64,000 nucleotides of DNA from Cryptomeria japonica (Eukaryota; Streptophyta; Pinopsida; Cupressales; Cupressaceae): contig NC_081408.1 of the NCBI RefSeq assembly GCF_030272615.1, positions 403,921,389 to 403,985,388 on the forward strand, written 5' to 3'. The first letter of the stretch is position 1. Every line of letters begins with the position of its first letter. Shown piece by piece: positions 1 to 12,003 of this stretch. Position numbers and translations under genes: made by a program. The notes below the pieces were generated by a model that was given only the letters and a program-made list of their open reading frames with translations, did no database searches and was not told the DNA's origin.

Positions 1-19
1 TGGAAATAAAAGTAAATTC

Positions 20-447
20 TTGAACTTTCAAGAATATAATGGAGGCTTAGTGAGATTTGGAGATGATAAAGCTTGTCTGATCAAAGGTAAAGGTACAATA
101 TCTCTTGATGGTAAGCATAATACTGACAATTTTTACTATGTTGAAGGTTTAAAGCATAATCTTTTGAGTGTTGGTAAATTAGTTGAAAAAGGATTTCAGT
201 TACAATTCAAAAATGGAAAATGCAAAATCATGAATAGAACTGGTTTGGAAATTGCAATCGGTAATCAAACTAGAGGTAATATCTTTCATTTGAATAATAG
301 TGAAAAGAAATGCTTGATTGCACATATTGATGAAAGTTGGCTATGGCATAAGAGACTCTGTCATGTAAACTTTGATTGCATGGTAAAAATCAGTACTATT
401 AAGGCAGTTAGAGATTTACCTAAAATTGTCAAACCTCACAATACAGT
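20..447 (+). pseudogene. copia GAG-pre-integrase domain
   Basis: The frame encodes the stretch between protease and integrase of a copia polyprotein. The LLSVGKL block and the LWHKRLCHVNF block are the usual landmarks of the GAG_pre-integrs domain; they begin the zinc-binding region of integrase. The reading frame is open from the left edge to the insertion point and resumes in frame at 2119 with a VCKECQFGK block. The interruption is therefore the solo LTR at 448-2118, not sequence decay. Confidence 0.9.
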
Positions 448-891
448 TGTGTGGGAAAAAAAGTGACACTAAGCAAACATGCCCTAATCTCACTTTCAAC
501 CACACACTTGTGGAATACGAAAGAGCCTAGAGGTATCACACAATTGGCTACTTCTTCTTGTGGAAGAGAGAGCCATGGGCTACCTATTAGGATTTCTATT
601 CCTTTGTTGCAATTGAAAGATGAAATGATGCAAGTTCAATCCCTAACCCCAAAGTGCAAGTATGAACTAATAACAAGATTGCAGAATTGAACTTAAACAA
701 TGGAAAGCTGTAAACACAAGGACAAGACAAGAATGCAAATGCGTACCCGGAGTTAAAATCTGACTGAAAATGTTCGGGACAGGGGCGCGGGCGCCACTGT
801 CCTGATTCTGCCCCTGAAACTGCTCCGGAAACTGTTGTTTTGCACTCTGGAAAAGCTGTCAAAAATGCTGAAAATGTTGTCTGTCAGGAGG

Positions 892-985
892 ACCAGGGCG
901 CCCAGCGCCCCTGTCCCAGGGACCAGGGCACCCAGCGCCCCTATCCTGGCAGGACCAGGGCCCCCCATGCCCCTGTCCTGGTCTT
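892..985. repeat. GC-rich 30-bp tandem repeat in the solo LTR
   Basis: Three imperfect copies start with GACCAGGGC and contain a CCCCTGTCC/CCCCTATCC block, with unit length about 30-32 bp. A related GGGACAGGGGCGCGGGCGCC stretch lies at 776-795. The block is strikingly GC-rich compared with its AT-rich surroundings. Confidence 0.8.
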
Positions 986-1590
986 TTGCTCTACAATTTG
1001 GTGTGGAGTGCTATCTTGACCTGCTTTTCTCGGATCCGTCACCTGCGGCGTCGTCCGAGTCCCGAAACCTGCACTTATATCTGAAAAGGGTATGGGTGGC
1101 TATATAGGGTTTTGCCTTAGTCAAACCCCCGCTTCAGTGATTTCCACCTCCACGAATAGCCAAGTTGTATTGTAAAATGTATTGTGTGTGCAGACCTAGT
1201 GTGTGTGCAAGGTCCTTAAATGCAAGAAAGCAAACTAGAGCAACCTAGAAAGTAAACCCTAATTGCTTGTAAATGATAATGTAAATGCTCTAAATCAAGA
1301 TGCAAAGTAATCTAAAGCATGAATAAAGGATATATTGAAGCTTATGCAAAGACATGAAAACAACATGAAATCATGCCCAACCCTCAAGGGAGGAGTACAA
1401 GCCAATCTTCAGTCGGTAATCTCCTATTGTTCTTCAATGTCTTCCAAGCCCTAAATGGATGAATGAAATTGATAAATGCTTGATAGAAGGATGTTGAATG
1501 TTGTTGAAGTCTTCAAAGATCTGCTCTTTCGCTGCATAGAAGGTCCCTCAAAGCCAAAAATCCGATCCTTTCAAATGAAGAAAGAGAGCT

Positions 1591-1598
1591 CTTATATA
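1591..1598 (-). promoter_or_regulatory. TATA box of the minus-strand solo LTR
   Basis: CTTATATA on the plus strand reads TATATAAG on the minus strand, followed by GAGCTC. It lies about 520 bp inside the TG end at 2118, a plausible U3 length. Confidence 0.5.
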
Positions 1599-2118
1599 TG
1601 AAACCCTAGGTCTTAATTCCAACTTTAGGCCGACCTAGAGATTGAATATCCCACCAATTTCTTGGGGTTAAGCTTTATTTTATGATTGGATCGTGCTCCT
1701 AAAATTTCGGGAAAAATGTCCGGGACCATGTGCACGCCGGGTGCCATGGTCCCGACAACTTTTCACCAAATTTTCAGGGCCATCGGATATGATGATTTTA
1801 GAGCGAATCCCGAAGTTACAGCGGATTTCGAGATGTTTTGACCCCCGAAATCAAGCCCCCAAGTTCAAAATAGGACCTAATTAGGGTTTTTGCTTAAATG
1901 ATGTATTGGAGGAATAAAATGAAAGGGGCACACTTTAATGAAAGGGCCCAACGTTATGATGTAGGAGATGATAAAATAGGACCTTAGACTTAATTAATTT
2001 GATTAATTAAGTGCTAAAGGGGAAATGCAATGCAAAATGCAAAATGCGCCAAGGCGGGTGCTAAACTAGGTGTGAAATTGTACCACCCTAGCAAGTGCGT
2101 ACAATTTACGACGCTACA

Positions 2119-2640
2119 ACAGTATGTAAGGAATGTCAATTTGGAAAACAAGTTAGAGCTACTTTTAAAAGTATTCCAGAAAAATCAAATAATGTTCTTG
2201 ACTTAATCCATACTGATTTATGTGGTCCAGCTAGAACTAAAAGTTTGCAAGGTGATAGATATTTAATGCTAATCATTGATGACTACTCTAGAATGTGTTG
2301 GGTTACTTTTCTTAGAGAAAAATCAGAAGCACTTGGAAAGTTCAAACTGTTCAAAGCAATGGTAAAAAATGAAACCGGTAAGAAAATCAAATGTCTGAGA
2401 TCAGATCGAGGAGGATAATTTACATCTAAGGAATTTAATACATTATGTGAAGTGAATGGAATCAGAAGATAGCTATCAGCACCCCGGACACCACATCAGA
2501 ATGGAATTGATGAAAGGAAAAACAGAACTATCTTGGATGCAGCAAGAAGTATGTTATCAAAAACAAATCTACCAAATGTGTATTGGAGAGAGGCAGTAAG
2601 TACAGCGGTCTATACATTCAACAAATTTCACATCAAAGGT
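2119..2640 (+). pseudogene. copia integrase core
   Basis: The frame resumes after the insert with CKECQFGK, followed by an LDLIHTDLCGP block and an LIIDDYSRMCWV block typical of the rve integrase core (DDE enzyme). The first catalytic Asp is in HTDLCG. SDRGG marks the second Asp region and is followed directly by a TAA at 2416, so the core is broken. A TAG follows near 2470, before the NGIDERKNRT block that carries the catalytic Glu region. Confidence 0.85.
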
Positions 2641-3239
2641 GAAACCGGTAAGACCCCTCATTAACTATGGTTTGGTATTACTCCTACTCTTAAATATTTC
2701 AGAATATTTGGAAGTAAATGCTATATTAGAAGAGATGAGCATATTGGCAAATTTGATCCTAGAATTGATGAAAGAATATTTCTTGGTTATTCATCTAAGA
2801 GCAAGGCATATAGATGTTTTAACAAAAGATTGCAGAAAATTGTTGAAAGTGCAAATGTGAAGATTGATGAACAATTCAAAGGAACTTCAAGGTATATAGA
2901 CTCTAAACTGGCAGTAGAGACTCTAACAAATGAACCTACATTGAACCCACTGGTACAGAATGAAGATCTAGTTACACCGGTATCATCTGAAAATTCCACA
3001 ATAACTAAGGAATAACAGCAAATGAAGACACCCCGATATGTGAGACTAAATCACTCTAAAGATCATATAATTGGAAACAAGTATAAAGGAGTTATGACAA
3101 GAGGAGGAAGATTGGCAAATGAAGAGGTATGTCTTATTTCTCAAATTGAACCATCATCAATTAATGAGGCATGTGAAGATAAACACTGGATTAAAGCTAT
3201 GGAAGAAGAATTAGAGCAAATTGAGAAGAATAACACTTA
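2641..3239 (+). pseudogene. copia integrase C-terminus and linker
   Basis: This stretch joins integrase to RT. Fragments such as FGSKCYIRRDEH and DPRIDERIFLGYSS (read in a shifted frame) are the usual post-core block of copia integrase. It is followed by a low-complexity linker and by EACEDKHWIKAMEEELEQIEKNNT, which is the start of the RVT_2 domain. Frame changes and stops separate the pieces. Confidence 0.75.
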
Positions 3240-3774
3240 GACATTAGTTCCCCGACCTAAAGACAAAAATGTGATTGGAACAAAGTGGGTATTCAGAAAT
3301 AAAGCAAGACTAGTGTGTAAGGGATATTCTCGGAAATAAGGAATTGATTATAATGAAACCTTTGCACCGGTAGCCAAAATTGAGGCAATCAGATTATTCT
3401 TAGCTTTTGCAGCACACAGGAACTACAAAGTATATCAAATGGACATTAAATGTGCATTTCTGAATGGGGATCTTGAAGAAGAAATTTACATTGAACAACT
3501 TGATGGATTTTGTTTGACAGATAACAAAGCTATGGTTTGCAGGTTAAGGAAAGCTTTGTATGGGTTGAAGCAAGCTCCAAGAGCTTGATATGCAAGATTG
3601 GATAAGTATCTTTTGAAGATTGGTTTTTCTAAAGGTAATGCTGACAGCAACTTATATTATAAAGTGACAAATGATGACATCTTGGTTATAGAATTTTTTG
3701 TTGATGATATAATCTTTGGAGGAGAAGATGGATTATGTAAAGAATTTTCTGTTGAAATGCAATAAGAATTTGAA
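3240..3774 (+). pseudogene. copia reverse transcriptase
   Basis: Translation shows IGTKWVFRNK, ETFAPVAKIEAIRLFLA, VYQMDIKCAFLNGDLEEE, ALYGLKQAPRA and FVDDIIFG. These are the RVT_2 blocks in order; FVDD is the catalytic YVDD box variant. In-frame stops occur at about 3338, 3586 and 3763, so no active enzyme can be made. Confidence 0.9.
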
Positions 3775-4620
3775 ATGTCTATGATTGGAGAAATAAATAA
3801 AAAATTAGGATTGCAGATTTCACAGACTGATAAAGGTATATTCTTGAGTCAATCCAAGTACTTGAAGGAATTATTAAAGAAATTTGGGATGGAGAACTCT
3901 AAACCGGTAAGCACACCTATGACTACAAATGATAAATTATCACAAAGGGATGAATCTACACCTATTAATCCGACTAGATACAAATCTATGATAGGAGGTT
4001 TACTATATTTGACACAAACAAGACCTGATATCATGAATGCAATATTTATTGTTTCAATATTTCAGAATAATCCTAGAGAAAATCATGAATCAGCAATAAA
4101 AAGGATTTTCCGGTACTTGCAAGGCACAACAAATCTTGGATTATGGTATCCTAGAGATGAAAACTTTGAATTATGTGCATACACAGATGTAAATTGGGTA
4201 GGAGATATGGATGATAGAAAAAGCACCACCGACGGAGCATTTTTTCTTGGAAGCAGATTAATTTTTTGGTTGAGTAAGAAACAAAGTTGTATATCTTTAT
4301 CAATAGCTGAATCAGAATATGTTACAGCAACAACTAACTTTACACAAGTATTATGGCTTAAGCAAATGTTGAAAGATATAAGGGTAAAATGCAAGGAACC
4401 TATTACTATCTATTGTGATAACACTGCAGCAATTGATATATCTAAGAATCCGATATTACATTCTAAAACCAAGCATGTTTCTATCAAACTGAATTTTCTA
4501 AGGGAAAATGTTGAAGCAAAAGAAATAAAACTGGTTTATGTGAATACTAAAGAATAGATTGCAGATATTTTCACTAAACCTCTGCCTAAGGAAACTTTTG
4601 AATATCTTAGAGATTAGCTT
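3775..4620 (+). pseudogene. copia RNase H and pol C-terminus
   Basis: The frame is open for 260 codons. The copia RT thumb comes first (YKSMIGGLLYLTQTRPDI), then RNase HI landmarks: a YTDVNWVGD block with the first Asp, DRKSTTDGAFFLG, SLSIAESEYV with the Glu, and IYCDNTAAI with the next Asp. TKHVSIKLNFLRE and IADIFTKPLPKE are the usual copia pol terminus, with one stop (TAG at 4555-4557) between them. Confidence 0.9.
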
Positions 4621-5016
4621 GGGGTCATACCCCCACTGGTAGAGACTTGGGAAGTTGATGTTTGTCATCAGCCGATAGAATTAACAGAGAAATCTTTTAC
4701 TCCGGCTTTGATGAGGAAGCTACTTCTCAGGAGGAGTAGTTGGTATACTGAATTGGTTGGTATTTTGTATCTGAAAATGTTTTTTACTTTGGCATTTGAT
4801 GTCAAAGGGGGAGAGATTGGTATGGAAAAACACAAGGAAAACACCTGTCACTCTCAGGGGGAGAGATTGTTACTTTGGGAGAGATTATTTATATCTTAAT
4901 TTTGATTTCTGGTTATGATCTCTTTTGGGAGATTGTTGGCTTTTGTTGGCTTTTGGTATTTGGCATTTTTGTTTTGGTACTTTGATGGTTTTTCCATCTT
5001 GTGTTGCCATCAATGC

Positions 5017-5028
5017 CAAAGGGGGAGA
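5017..5028 (+). other. polypurine tract of copia 1
   Basis: CAAAGGGGGAGA lies directly before the TGTTGG start of the 3' LTR. It primes plus-strand DNA synthesis in LTR retrotransposons. Two near copies (around 4803-4815 and 4856-4866) lie upstream in the same noncoding region. Confidence 0.8.
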
Positions 5029-5029
5029 T

Positions 5030-6080
5030 TGTTGGTATTTTGGTATGGTTTTGTCATTGACGTCAACACCTACTAAACCTTATCAACTCTGGCACTTTGG
5101 AGAATCAGCAACATTCACTGGCAAGCAAATGACTCATGCACAGTCACCGGTATCTGGTACACCAGTAGGATATAATGTTCACAAACACTTGGAATGGCAT
5201 GGAAAACACTTGGTTATGTCGAAGACATCGTTTGGACACTTTGTCTCGAAGATTTGTTTATTAGCATATTCGTATTAGAATATTTGTTGTTACCAGGAAA
5301 TTGGTCCAGGTTATACACTGGCAGGATTATCTTTTCCAGATCAACACGACACACTATGGAAATGTTTTATTATTGTTGTAAATGCATCAAGATGACATGT
5401 TGTATCAATTATTACATCGGATATTTTTTTAATTGTAAATTGATTTTATTGTAATATCCTTTAGAGCCGACCTACTAAAATTGGTCCTAGGTTATGATAT
5501 AAATGTAAGATCGAATGTGGAATGCGAAAAACAATTGTGTGAAGGTATATGCAAGAATAAGTAGAGCTATACACACAGACATTATTTGAAGGTGAAGCAA
5601 TTTTTTGTGAAAGCATATCAGAACTACACCGGTACTAAATCCAGCATATGAAGATGTTATTTTGAGCAGTACATCCTTATTGGATTTAACCATCCAATTG
5701 TAGTCAGTGTGACTCCTATTTTGTGTTTGAGTAGTGAGCTCTAAGCGCTTGGCCTTTCTGCATGTGCAAACCCCATTTGTATACACTTACTATCTGCAGT
5801 AGTATCATTTGATTGTGGGTAAGGTTTCCCACCGTGGTTTTTCCCCTTACAGGGTTTCCACGTACAAATATTGGTGTTATTTGTTGTGGGTGACTTTGTT
5901 CGTTTGTTTCATACATTAATATTTACCGGTATTGCAATTAACTGATTAAACTATCAACTGCTATAAAAAACTGGTTTACCGGTATTAAGCATTAAGTTGG
6001 TTAAGTTGTTTTTGGTTTGAATTTATTTGACAACTGATTCACCCCCCCCCCCCCCTCTCAGTTGTCTCTGGGACCTAATA
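5030..6080 (+). repeat. copia 1 3' LTR
   Basis: The LTR starts TGTTGGTA right after the polypurine tract. Near its end it contains a CGTGGTTTTTCCCC motif (about 5832), then GATTCA and a long C run (6036-6055) followed by CTCTCAGTTG. It ends around CCTAATA, a decayed form of the expected CCAACA. The 5' partner LTR is outside the window. The exact right boundary is uncertain by a few bases. Confidence 0.8.
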
Positions 6081-6331
6081 GTAATAATCGGGATGATTAT
6101 TATCTCTTATGTTTGATTAGATATCAAAATTAGGAAATGTACTAGGAATGTGCGGACCTTCAATCAAGCTAGTGTGATGACCTTTCCCTTCCTTCGCCTT
6201 TATCATCGCCAGTTGGCTTCATCTCGGTAATAATTAGGGAATAATCATTCCCGATATTTGTACTGTCATCATAAATCCATCCCTTGTGAGAGTGGTGACT
6301 AAGCCTGCCATGGATACGTGGTCATCCAAGT

Positions 6332-9300
6332 TCATAATGGGCGGGATTCCCATCCCAACTTAAAATTTGAAAGTTGGTTTCCTTCATCTTTGGGTGGATA
6401 AAATGGTTCCATCTTGGACAAAGGCTTTTCCCTCTCCAAGATCCCCTTGGTGGTGACCAGCAGCAGACTAGGGTCCCTCCAACATCGTAAGCCATTTTGC
6501 AGCCTTCCCATCACTGCCATAGAATCGACAGCTTCATTTCCTTCTCTAAAGATATGTCGGATGGTGAATCCATCTAGGTTGACCAGAAGGATCCTGACAT
6601 CACTCAAAATGTGCTCCACTCTCCAATCAGTATTAGATCTCCCTTTCACTGCTTCCACAATAATCTGAGAGTCTCCTTCAATTTCTAGTTGTTTAATTCC
6701 TATGGAGTTAGCAAATTTCAGCCCCCATAGGAGGGCCATTCCCTCTTCTTGGGTGATAGTATTGTTCTTTAGGTTGCTCGCGTAGGCTGCCACAGTGTTC
6801 CCCAAATGGTCGCAGATGATTCCACCCCCCGCTTGACAGGTATTTTGGGCTAAACCATCAAAGTTCAGCTTATACTAGTGTAATTATGGGGTTGACCATT
6901 TGGTCATCTTCCTTTTGTTATTGGCACTGTTGTTGAAGATTTCAAAACCTGGGGGGGAGCTTCCATCTTTCAGCAATTTTCTTCTCCATCCAATTAGGAG
7001 GGTTAGGAGGGATATTCCATTTTGTCACCACAATGTTTTCAGAAATCATCTTAAAGCAAATGTGGGCAATACTATCAGGAGCAGTTTCAGTATCCCTTAA
7101 GATTTTGTTGTTTCTTTCTCTCCATAAAGCCCAGCAGATGTGCGGCGGTATTTGTCTCCATAATTGAATGATGAGGGGTTGATGGGAGGGGGGATTCCAT
7201 CCAAAACAAACTATTTAATGTCATTCTAGAAGACCCAATAGAGACCACATTTCTAGAGAGTGTTAATCCACAAATATTCAGCAAAGGGGCAGAGGACAAA
7301 CAAGTGGTCAATAGTTTCCTCGTTAGCTTTACATAGGCTACATTTGTTGGGGAGATGGAACCCCCTCTTTTTCAGGTTATCCAAAGTGAGGGTTTTACCA
7401 TGCATTAGTGACCACCAGAAGAAATTAATTTTAGGGATTAACTGAGGGTTCCATATTTTCTTCCAGCACTCGACATCCACAGGGGGTCTCAGGAGTTGTC
7501 TGTAAGAAGATTTGACCGAGAAAGTACCCGATTGGGTCTCTTTCTAGAAGAAGTTGTCTTCATGAGAGGCCAAAGGGATTCTAGTTTCCAACATAGTGTT
7601 CTGAAGGTCTTGAGCAATGGGAACTAGGTTAGGCCTGTTGCTAAAGACCTGGACAATTTTCTTCCATCCTCCCCTTCCAGGTTCTATATAATCAACTATG
7701 TAAACCCCTAAGAGTCCCTTTAGGTGGTGCTTAAGTTGGTGGAAATGAGTGTTAGCCAAGGGCCTATCCTTCGCCCAAACATCTTCCCAGAATCTCACCT
7801 TCCTACCATTTCCAAGTTGCCATTTCAATCCTTCTCTTACAACCAATCTGCTTTTCAGGATGTTATTCCATAACTTGGAGCCTTGGGGGAGGTCGACCGC
7901 ACACAAATTGTAATATAATTGCTTTCGGTTGAGGTACTTTGCTCTAATAATGCTACACCATTCCACCTCACCTTTAGTTAGGGTCCAACCAATTTTTGCT
8001 ATTAGCGCCTTATTCAAGGCATTTATCTTTCTTATAACCAGACCTCCCATAGATCTGGGTAAGCACACACTATCCCAATTGACCAAAGCAATGCGCTTTT
8101 TCTCCTCTAGGCCCGTCCATAAGAAGGTTCTTTGGATTTTCTCAAGTTTTTCCCACATGGCACCTGATATTTTGTACATGGACAAGAAATACACAAGAAT
8201 CCCCTATAGGGAAGTTGCGAGGAGTTGGAGCTTCCCCGCACTACTAAGGAACTTCCCTTTCCATTCGGCAAGTTTTTTTTGCATCCGTTCAAGGATAGTG
8301 TTCCAGAAAGAGGGAGTGACTTCCTTAACCGTAAGAGGGAGACCAAGGTAAGTCTCGGGGAGAGCTATAGATTTGTAACTAAGGATATAGAGAATTCTGA
8401 GCTAGAGGTCATTAGGAGTGTTGAAGAAGAAGAGGTTACTCTTCTCATAATTAATGCATTGACCCGAGGCCTTGGCATAAGCAGTCAGTAGGTTTTTCCA
8501 CTGTTTAGCCTCCATAACAGAAGACTTGCCAAAAAGAAAAGTGTCATCCACAAATTGTTGGATATTAGAGGGGGGGAGCATGGAAGCAGCTTTGAATCCT
8601 TGAAGTCTTCCATTGGTAACTAGGTCCGCCGCATTTCTGCTCAAGACTTCAGCAATGATGATAAAAAGGTAAGGGGACAAGGGGTCACCTTGTTGGATAG
8701 CTTTTTCTGCTTTGAAGCAACCCCTAGGAGTCTCATTAATCAAAACAGAGAATTGGACCATGGTAACACATATCCAAATCATATCCACCACCTTTTGGTT
8801 GAAACCTAGCTTTAAGAGAGATTTGAAGAGAAAATTCCAATTAACTTTGTCATATACTTTTGAGATATCCAGTTTGAAAGCCATACCTAGTATTTTGCTC
8901 CTATCCATGGAGTGGATTATTTCATGAGTGGCAATGGCAGCATCCAAAATTTGGCGACCCGGAACAAAGCCTTTCTAGGACGAGTTGATAAATTTCACCA
9001 AGAGGGGTTTAATTATGTTCACAAGGACCTTGGAGATTATCTTGTATATAGTATTGCATAGACTTATGGGGCGGAAATCCTGCATGCAACTAGGATTTGC
9101 AGTCTTAGGGACAAGAACAATGTAAGTGTTGTTGATTTTCTTCAGCAATTTCCCAGTCTTAAACAAATCATGTACAGCTTTGGTGACATCATAGCTAACA
9201 ATGTCCCAGTAATCCTGAAAGAACGTCGGAGGGAAACCATCCAGACCCGGGGCCTTATAAGCCCCCATAGCAAAAATAGCCAAGTGGACTTCTTCCGCAG

Positions 9301-10625
9301 AGATAGGGGCAGTTAGTTGACAGTTATCCTCCTCCTCAATAACAGTCGGAAGCTTACTCACAAGGTTATCTTGTAGAGATGCATCCCTTCCTCCAGCCCC
9401 CGTGTATAACCTTGTGAAAAAATCAGAAGCACATTGTCCAATTAGGGAATCTCCAGTGATCTCCTAGTCAGAATCATCCTTGATACTTTTGATATTGTTC
9501 CTTCTCTTGTGAATGCAAGTTGATCTATGGAAGAAGGCGGAATTTTTGTCCCCTTCCTTCAGCCACTGAATTCTGGATCGTTGCTTCCAGTACACTTCCT
9601 CCTTAGAGAGGATATCCTTCCAGTTCTTATGGCAATCCTCTTCCTCCATCAACATGGGTTCCAGGGGGTTACCAGTAGCCATTATGTTTTGAAGTTGTTC
9701 CAGTCTGGAGCCCAGATCCTTCTTTTTTTTGAAAATATCCCCGAAGGTAGTCCTATTCCAGCCTTTGACTTCCTTGCTAATGAGCTTTAGTTTCTCCACA
9801 ATTCTAAACATGGTTGTCCCTTGGACCGAGGTAGCCCACCAATTCCTAACCAAATCTCTGAAGTCAAGGTGAGAAGCCCACATAATCTCATAGTGAAAAG
9901 GAAGGGGGGGGGGGCTGGTAGGGTCTATCCTTCCAATGGAAAAGAAGGGGGTTATGATCAGAAGCAGTCCTTGGGAGCATTTTTAAGGAGTTATGGCTAA
10001 TGTCCCAGTCAGTGGAAACTAGGAATCTATCCAGTCTACCTTGAATTAGATGTTTGCCTTTCCTATTGTTTGACCATGTGAAAGGAGCGCCCTGGAGGTC
10101 AATATCCATAAGGCTAGAAACGTTGATGAAGTTGGCCAGATCTCTGATACTGTCAGTAAAATCTGCAAGACCTCCACACTTCTCAAAGGGGTAGAGGGGA
10201 GAATTAAAGTCTCCCGCAAGCATATAATGGGCCTTCTAGTTAGCCAATATGAGATCATAAATTTCCTCCCATACAAGTCGTCTTCCTATCTTGGAGTTGG
10301 GGGCATAAATGTTGAACATCTGCCAACAGTATTCACCATGTTGGAGAGTAACCGCTAGGAAGTTTTGGGAGCTGGTGAAAAACTTACCTTTAATATTAAT
10401 GGGGTCCCATAGGGTGGTGATACCCCTAGACGCCCCCAAAGCATCAACATACAGGAAGGTCACCCCCAGCCAAATTTTACCCGCAATGGTAGCAAAAGTT
10501 TGGTGGGACATTTTGACTTCCTGCAGAAGGCAAATATCAATTTTCATCTCCAAAATGAGTTGTTTTATAGTGAACTGCTTTTGGGGACTGTTCAGACCCC
10601 TTATGTTCCAGGAGAGGAACTTCAT
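6332..10625 (-). pseudogene. LINE 1 ORF2 (endonuclease-RT-RNase H)
   Basis: ORF2 starts at 10625 with MKFLSWNIRGLNSPQKQ, the classic exo_endo_phos start. LLQEVKM and AGDFNSP follow, and SDHNPLLFHW ends the endonuclease. RT is marked by ISAEEVHLAIFAMG, KAPGLDGFPPTFFQ, DFRPISLCNTIYKI, LDISKVYDKVNW, QQGDPLSPYLF and the catalytic FVDD. A zf-RVT block (FFWWSLMHGKTLTLDNL, CSLCKANEETIDHLF) and an RNase H (LNFDG, QEEGMALLWG, EGDSQ, NEAVDSM) follow. The frame changes at a C homopolymer (plus-strand G run at 9902-9913), and stops occur near 10236, 9464, 8975, 8402, 8204, 7544 and 7253, so it is dead. The RT and RNase H portion otherwise keeps one frame throughout. Confidence 0.9.
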
Positions 10626-12003
10626 TTCTTACTTTTGTTGATTCCACCAAGGGTCAGTTGCCTACCTTTTGCAATATCCCTGGCCATAACTTTGTGTCTC
10701 AGGACCCTTTCCGAGGGTCTGCCAACTTTATTTTCAGTACCCCCCACATCCGCTTTCTTGGCTTTGGCTTTCTTCTTCTGGGTTATCCATTCTTTATTAC
10801 CTGCCCGAGGAGATTGCGGAGGTGAAGGTTTCACAGGAGGGAATGTTGTCAAGGAGTTCCCTGGTAGAGCGAGCCTTTCCTCCATACCAGAGGAGAAAGG
10901 TGGGGTTGAGGTAAAAAGCTTAACCTCAGCCACAGGAGACATAACTTCATCCGAAATGGAAGCTTGAAAGGATGAGGGGATGGGGGTAGCAGAGGGCATG
11001 AGGGGGATGCCATTTGACAACAAACCTCGGGATGAAAGGGGTTTAGGGGAGAGGTTGAGATTCAACACTGGTGGGATTTCACCTTCTTCTAGGGGAATGA
11101 TAGGATTAACAATCTTAACAGGGTCCACAAGGGATTTTAAGATTGCAAGGATCCTGTATGTGTGGGGGTAGTCCTCGGGGATTTCATTTGCACTGGTCAG
11201 CTCCAGGGGAGAAAATGATGAGGGAGCATTTGGGTTGATGGGCTCAGCCCAGATAGCCTTTTCTTTGAGCTTGGGCTCAATAGTCACTGGGGACTTACAC
11301 TCAGTGTAGGTATGGCCTTGTTTATTACACTTATAGCAAAAGAGGGTAGCATTTTCATAGATAATAGCCTGGGACCATTTTCCCCATTTTGATTTTAGAG
11401 ACACAAAATTAGGGAGAGCCTTGTTAATCATAACATTGACACAAAAGTGAGCATAAACCAACCTGGATTTATTGAGAGTGATCGAGTCTGCTGCAACACA
11501 GCTGCCAAACGAGTTCCCTATCTAGCGGAAGATTCGCTCATCCTAGAACTTCAGTGGGAGGCCAGGAAGCCTAACCCAAACAGCAGCCATGCGGTTGAGT
11601 TCGGCTAAGGGGTCGAATCCCGGCTTCCTTTTAGCCAGAGTTATAAAATTTTGGCCATAGCCTAGGAAGCCGACAGGGCATAGATCAGATCTTCCTCAGT
11701 ATTGAACTTGAATAGGAAGAGTCCCCCCAGCATTGTTGAGATGTCCACGCTACCTTTTATCTTCCATCGAGATTTTGCCCATTGCCTGATCATGTCAATA
11801 AATGGTTGGAATGAAAAGAATCAACCAAAGATGGCTAGGTGAAGGGAGGAGATGATTTTGTCCATGAGATTGTCTGGGAGCTTGATCTCAGTTCCTTCCT
11901 CCGTTTGGGTAAATTTGGCCAAAGTTGCTTCTAAGGTCAAATTTGTGGACCCAAGGAGGGTGTTCTTCCAACTAGACTTAGGATCCTTCTTTCCATTCTC
12001 CAA
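10622..12003 (-). pseudogene. LINE 1 ORF1 (DUF4283-like, CCHC knuckle)
   Basis: This is the RNA-binding ORF1 protein upstream of ORF2. The N-terminal part gives WKNTLLGSTN and, after a stop near 11821, blocks resembling plant DUF4283 such as IKGSVDISTML and AAVWVRLPGLPLKF. A CCHC zinc knuckle (CYKCNKQGHTYTEC) follows near 11300. The C-terminal third is Pro/Ser-rich and ends in a Lys-rich tail at 10622. Its end overlaps the ORF2 start by 4 bases, the usual tight LINE arrangement. In-frame stops near 11821 and 11523 inactivate it. The true start may lie upstream, toward 12250. Confidence 0.8.

Larger units (their letters stand above)
448..2118 (-). mobile_element. solo LTR (probably Ty3/gypsy) inserted in copia 1
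   Basis: The insert begins TG (448), ends CA (2118) and is flanked by the direct repeat ACAGT at 443-447 and 2119-2123. Removing it plus one repeat copy rejoins the copia reading frame. There is no gag or pol inside, so a solo LTR left by recombination is the simplest reading. Minus orientation is preferred because a TATATAAG box lies on that strand about 520 bp from its TG end, and because the end begins TGTAGCGTC, resembling the TGTAGTCAC start of the Tat LTR at 53042. Orientation is inferred; the boundaries are seen directly. Confidence 0.85.
1..6080 (+). mobile_element. Ty1/copia retrotransposon 1 (3' portion, dead)
   Basis: A plus-strand copia element enters from the left edge. Domain order is gag-pre-integrase, integrase, RT, RNase H, polypurine tract and 3' LTR, which is the copia (Pseudoviridae) order. 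Its 5' LTR and gag lie outside the window. It is split by a 1,671-bp minus-strand insert at 448-2118. In-frame stops in integrase and RT make it non-coding. Its right edge touches LINE 1, so it may have landed in the 3' end of that LINE (inference). Confidence 0.9.

Noticed and set aside
753-968. Gly/Ala/Pro-rich ORF on the minus strand
   Set aside because: It is the translation of the GC-rich tandem repeat of the solo LTR, not a gene.
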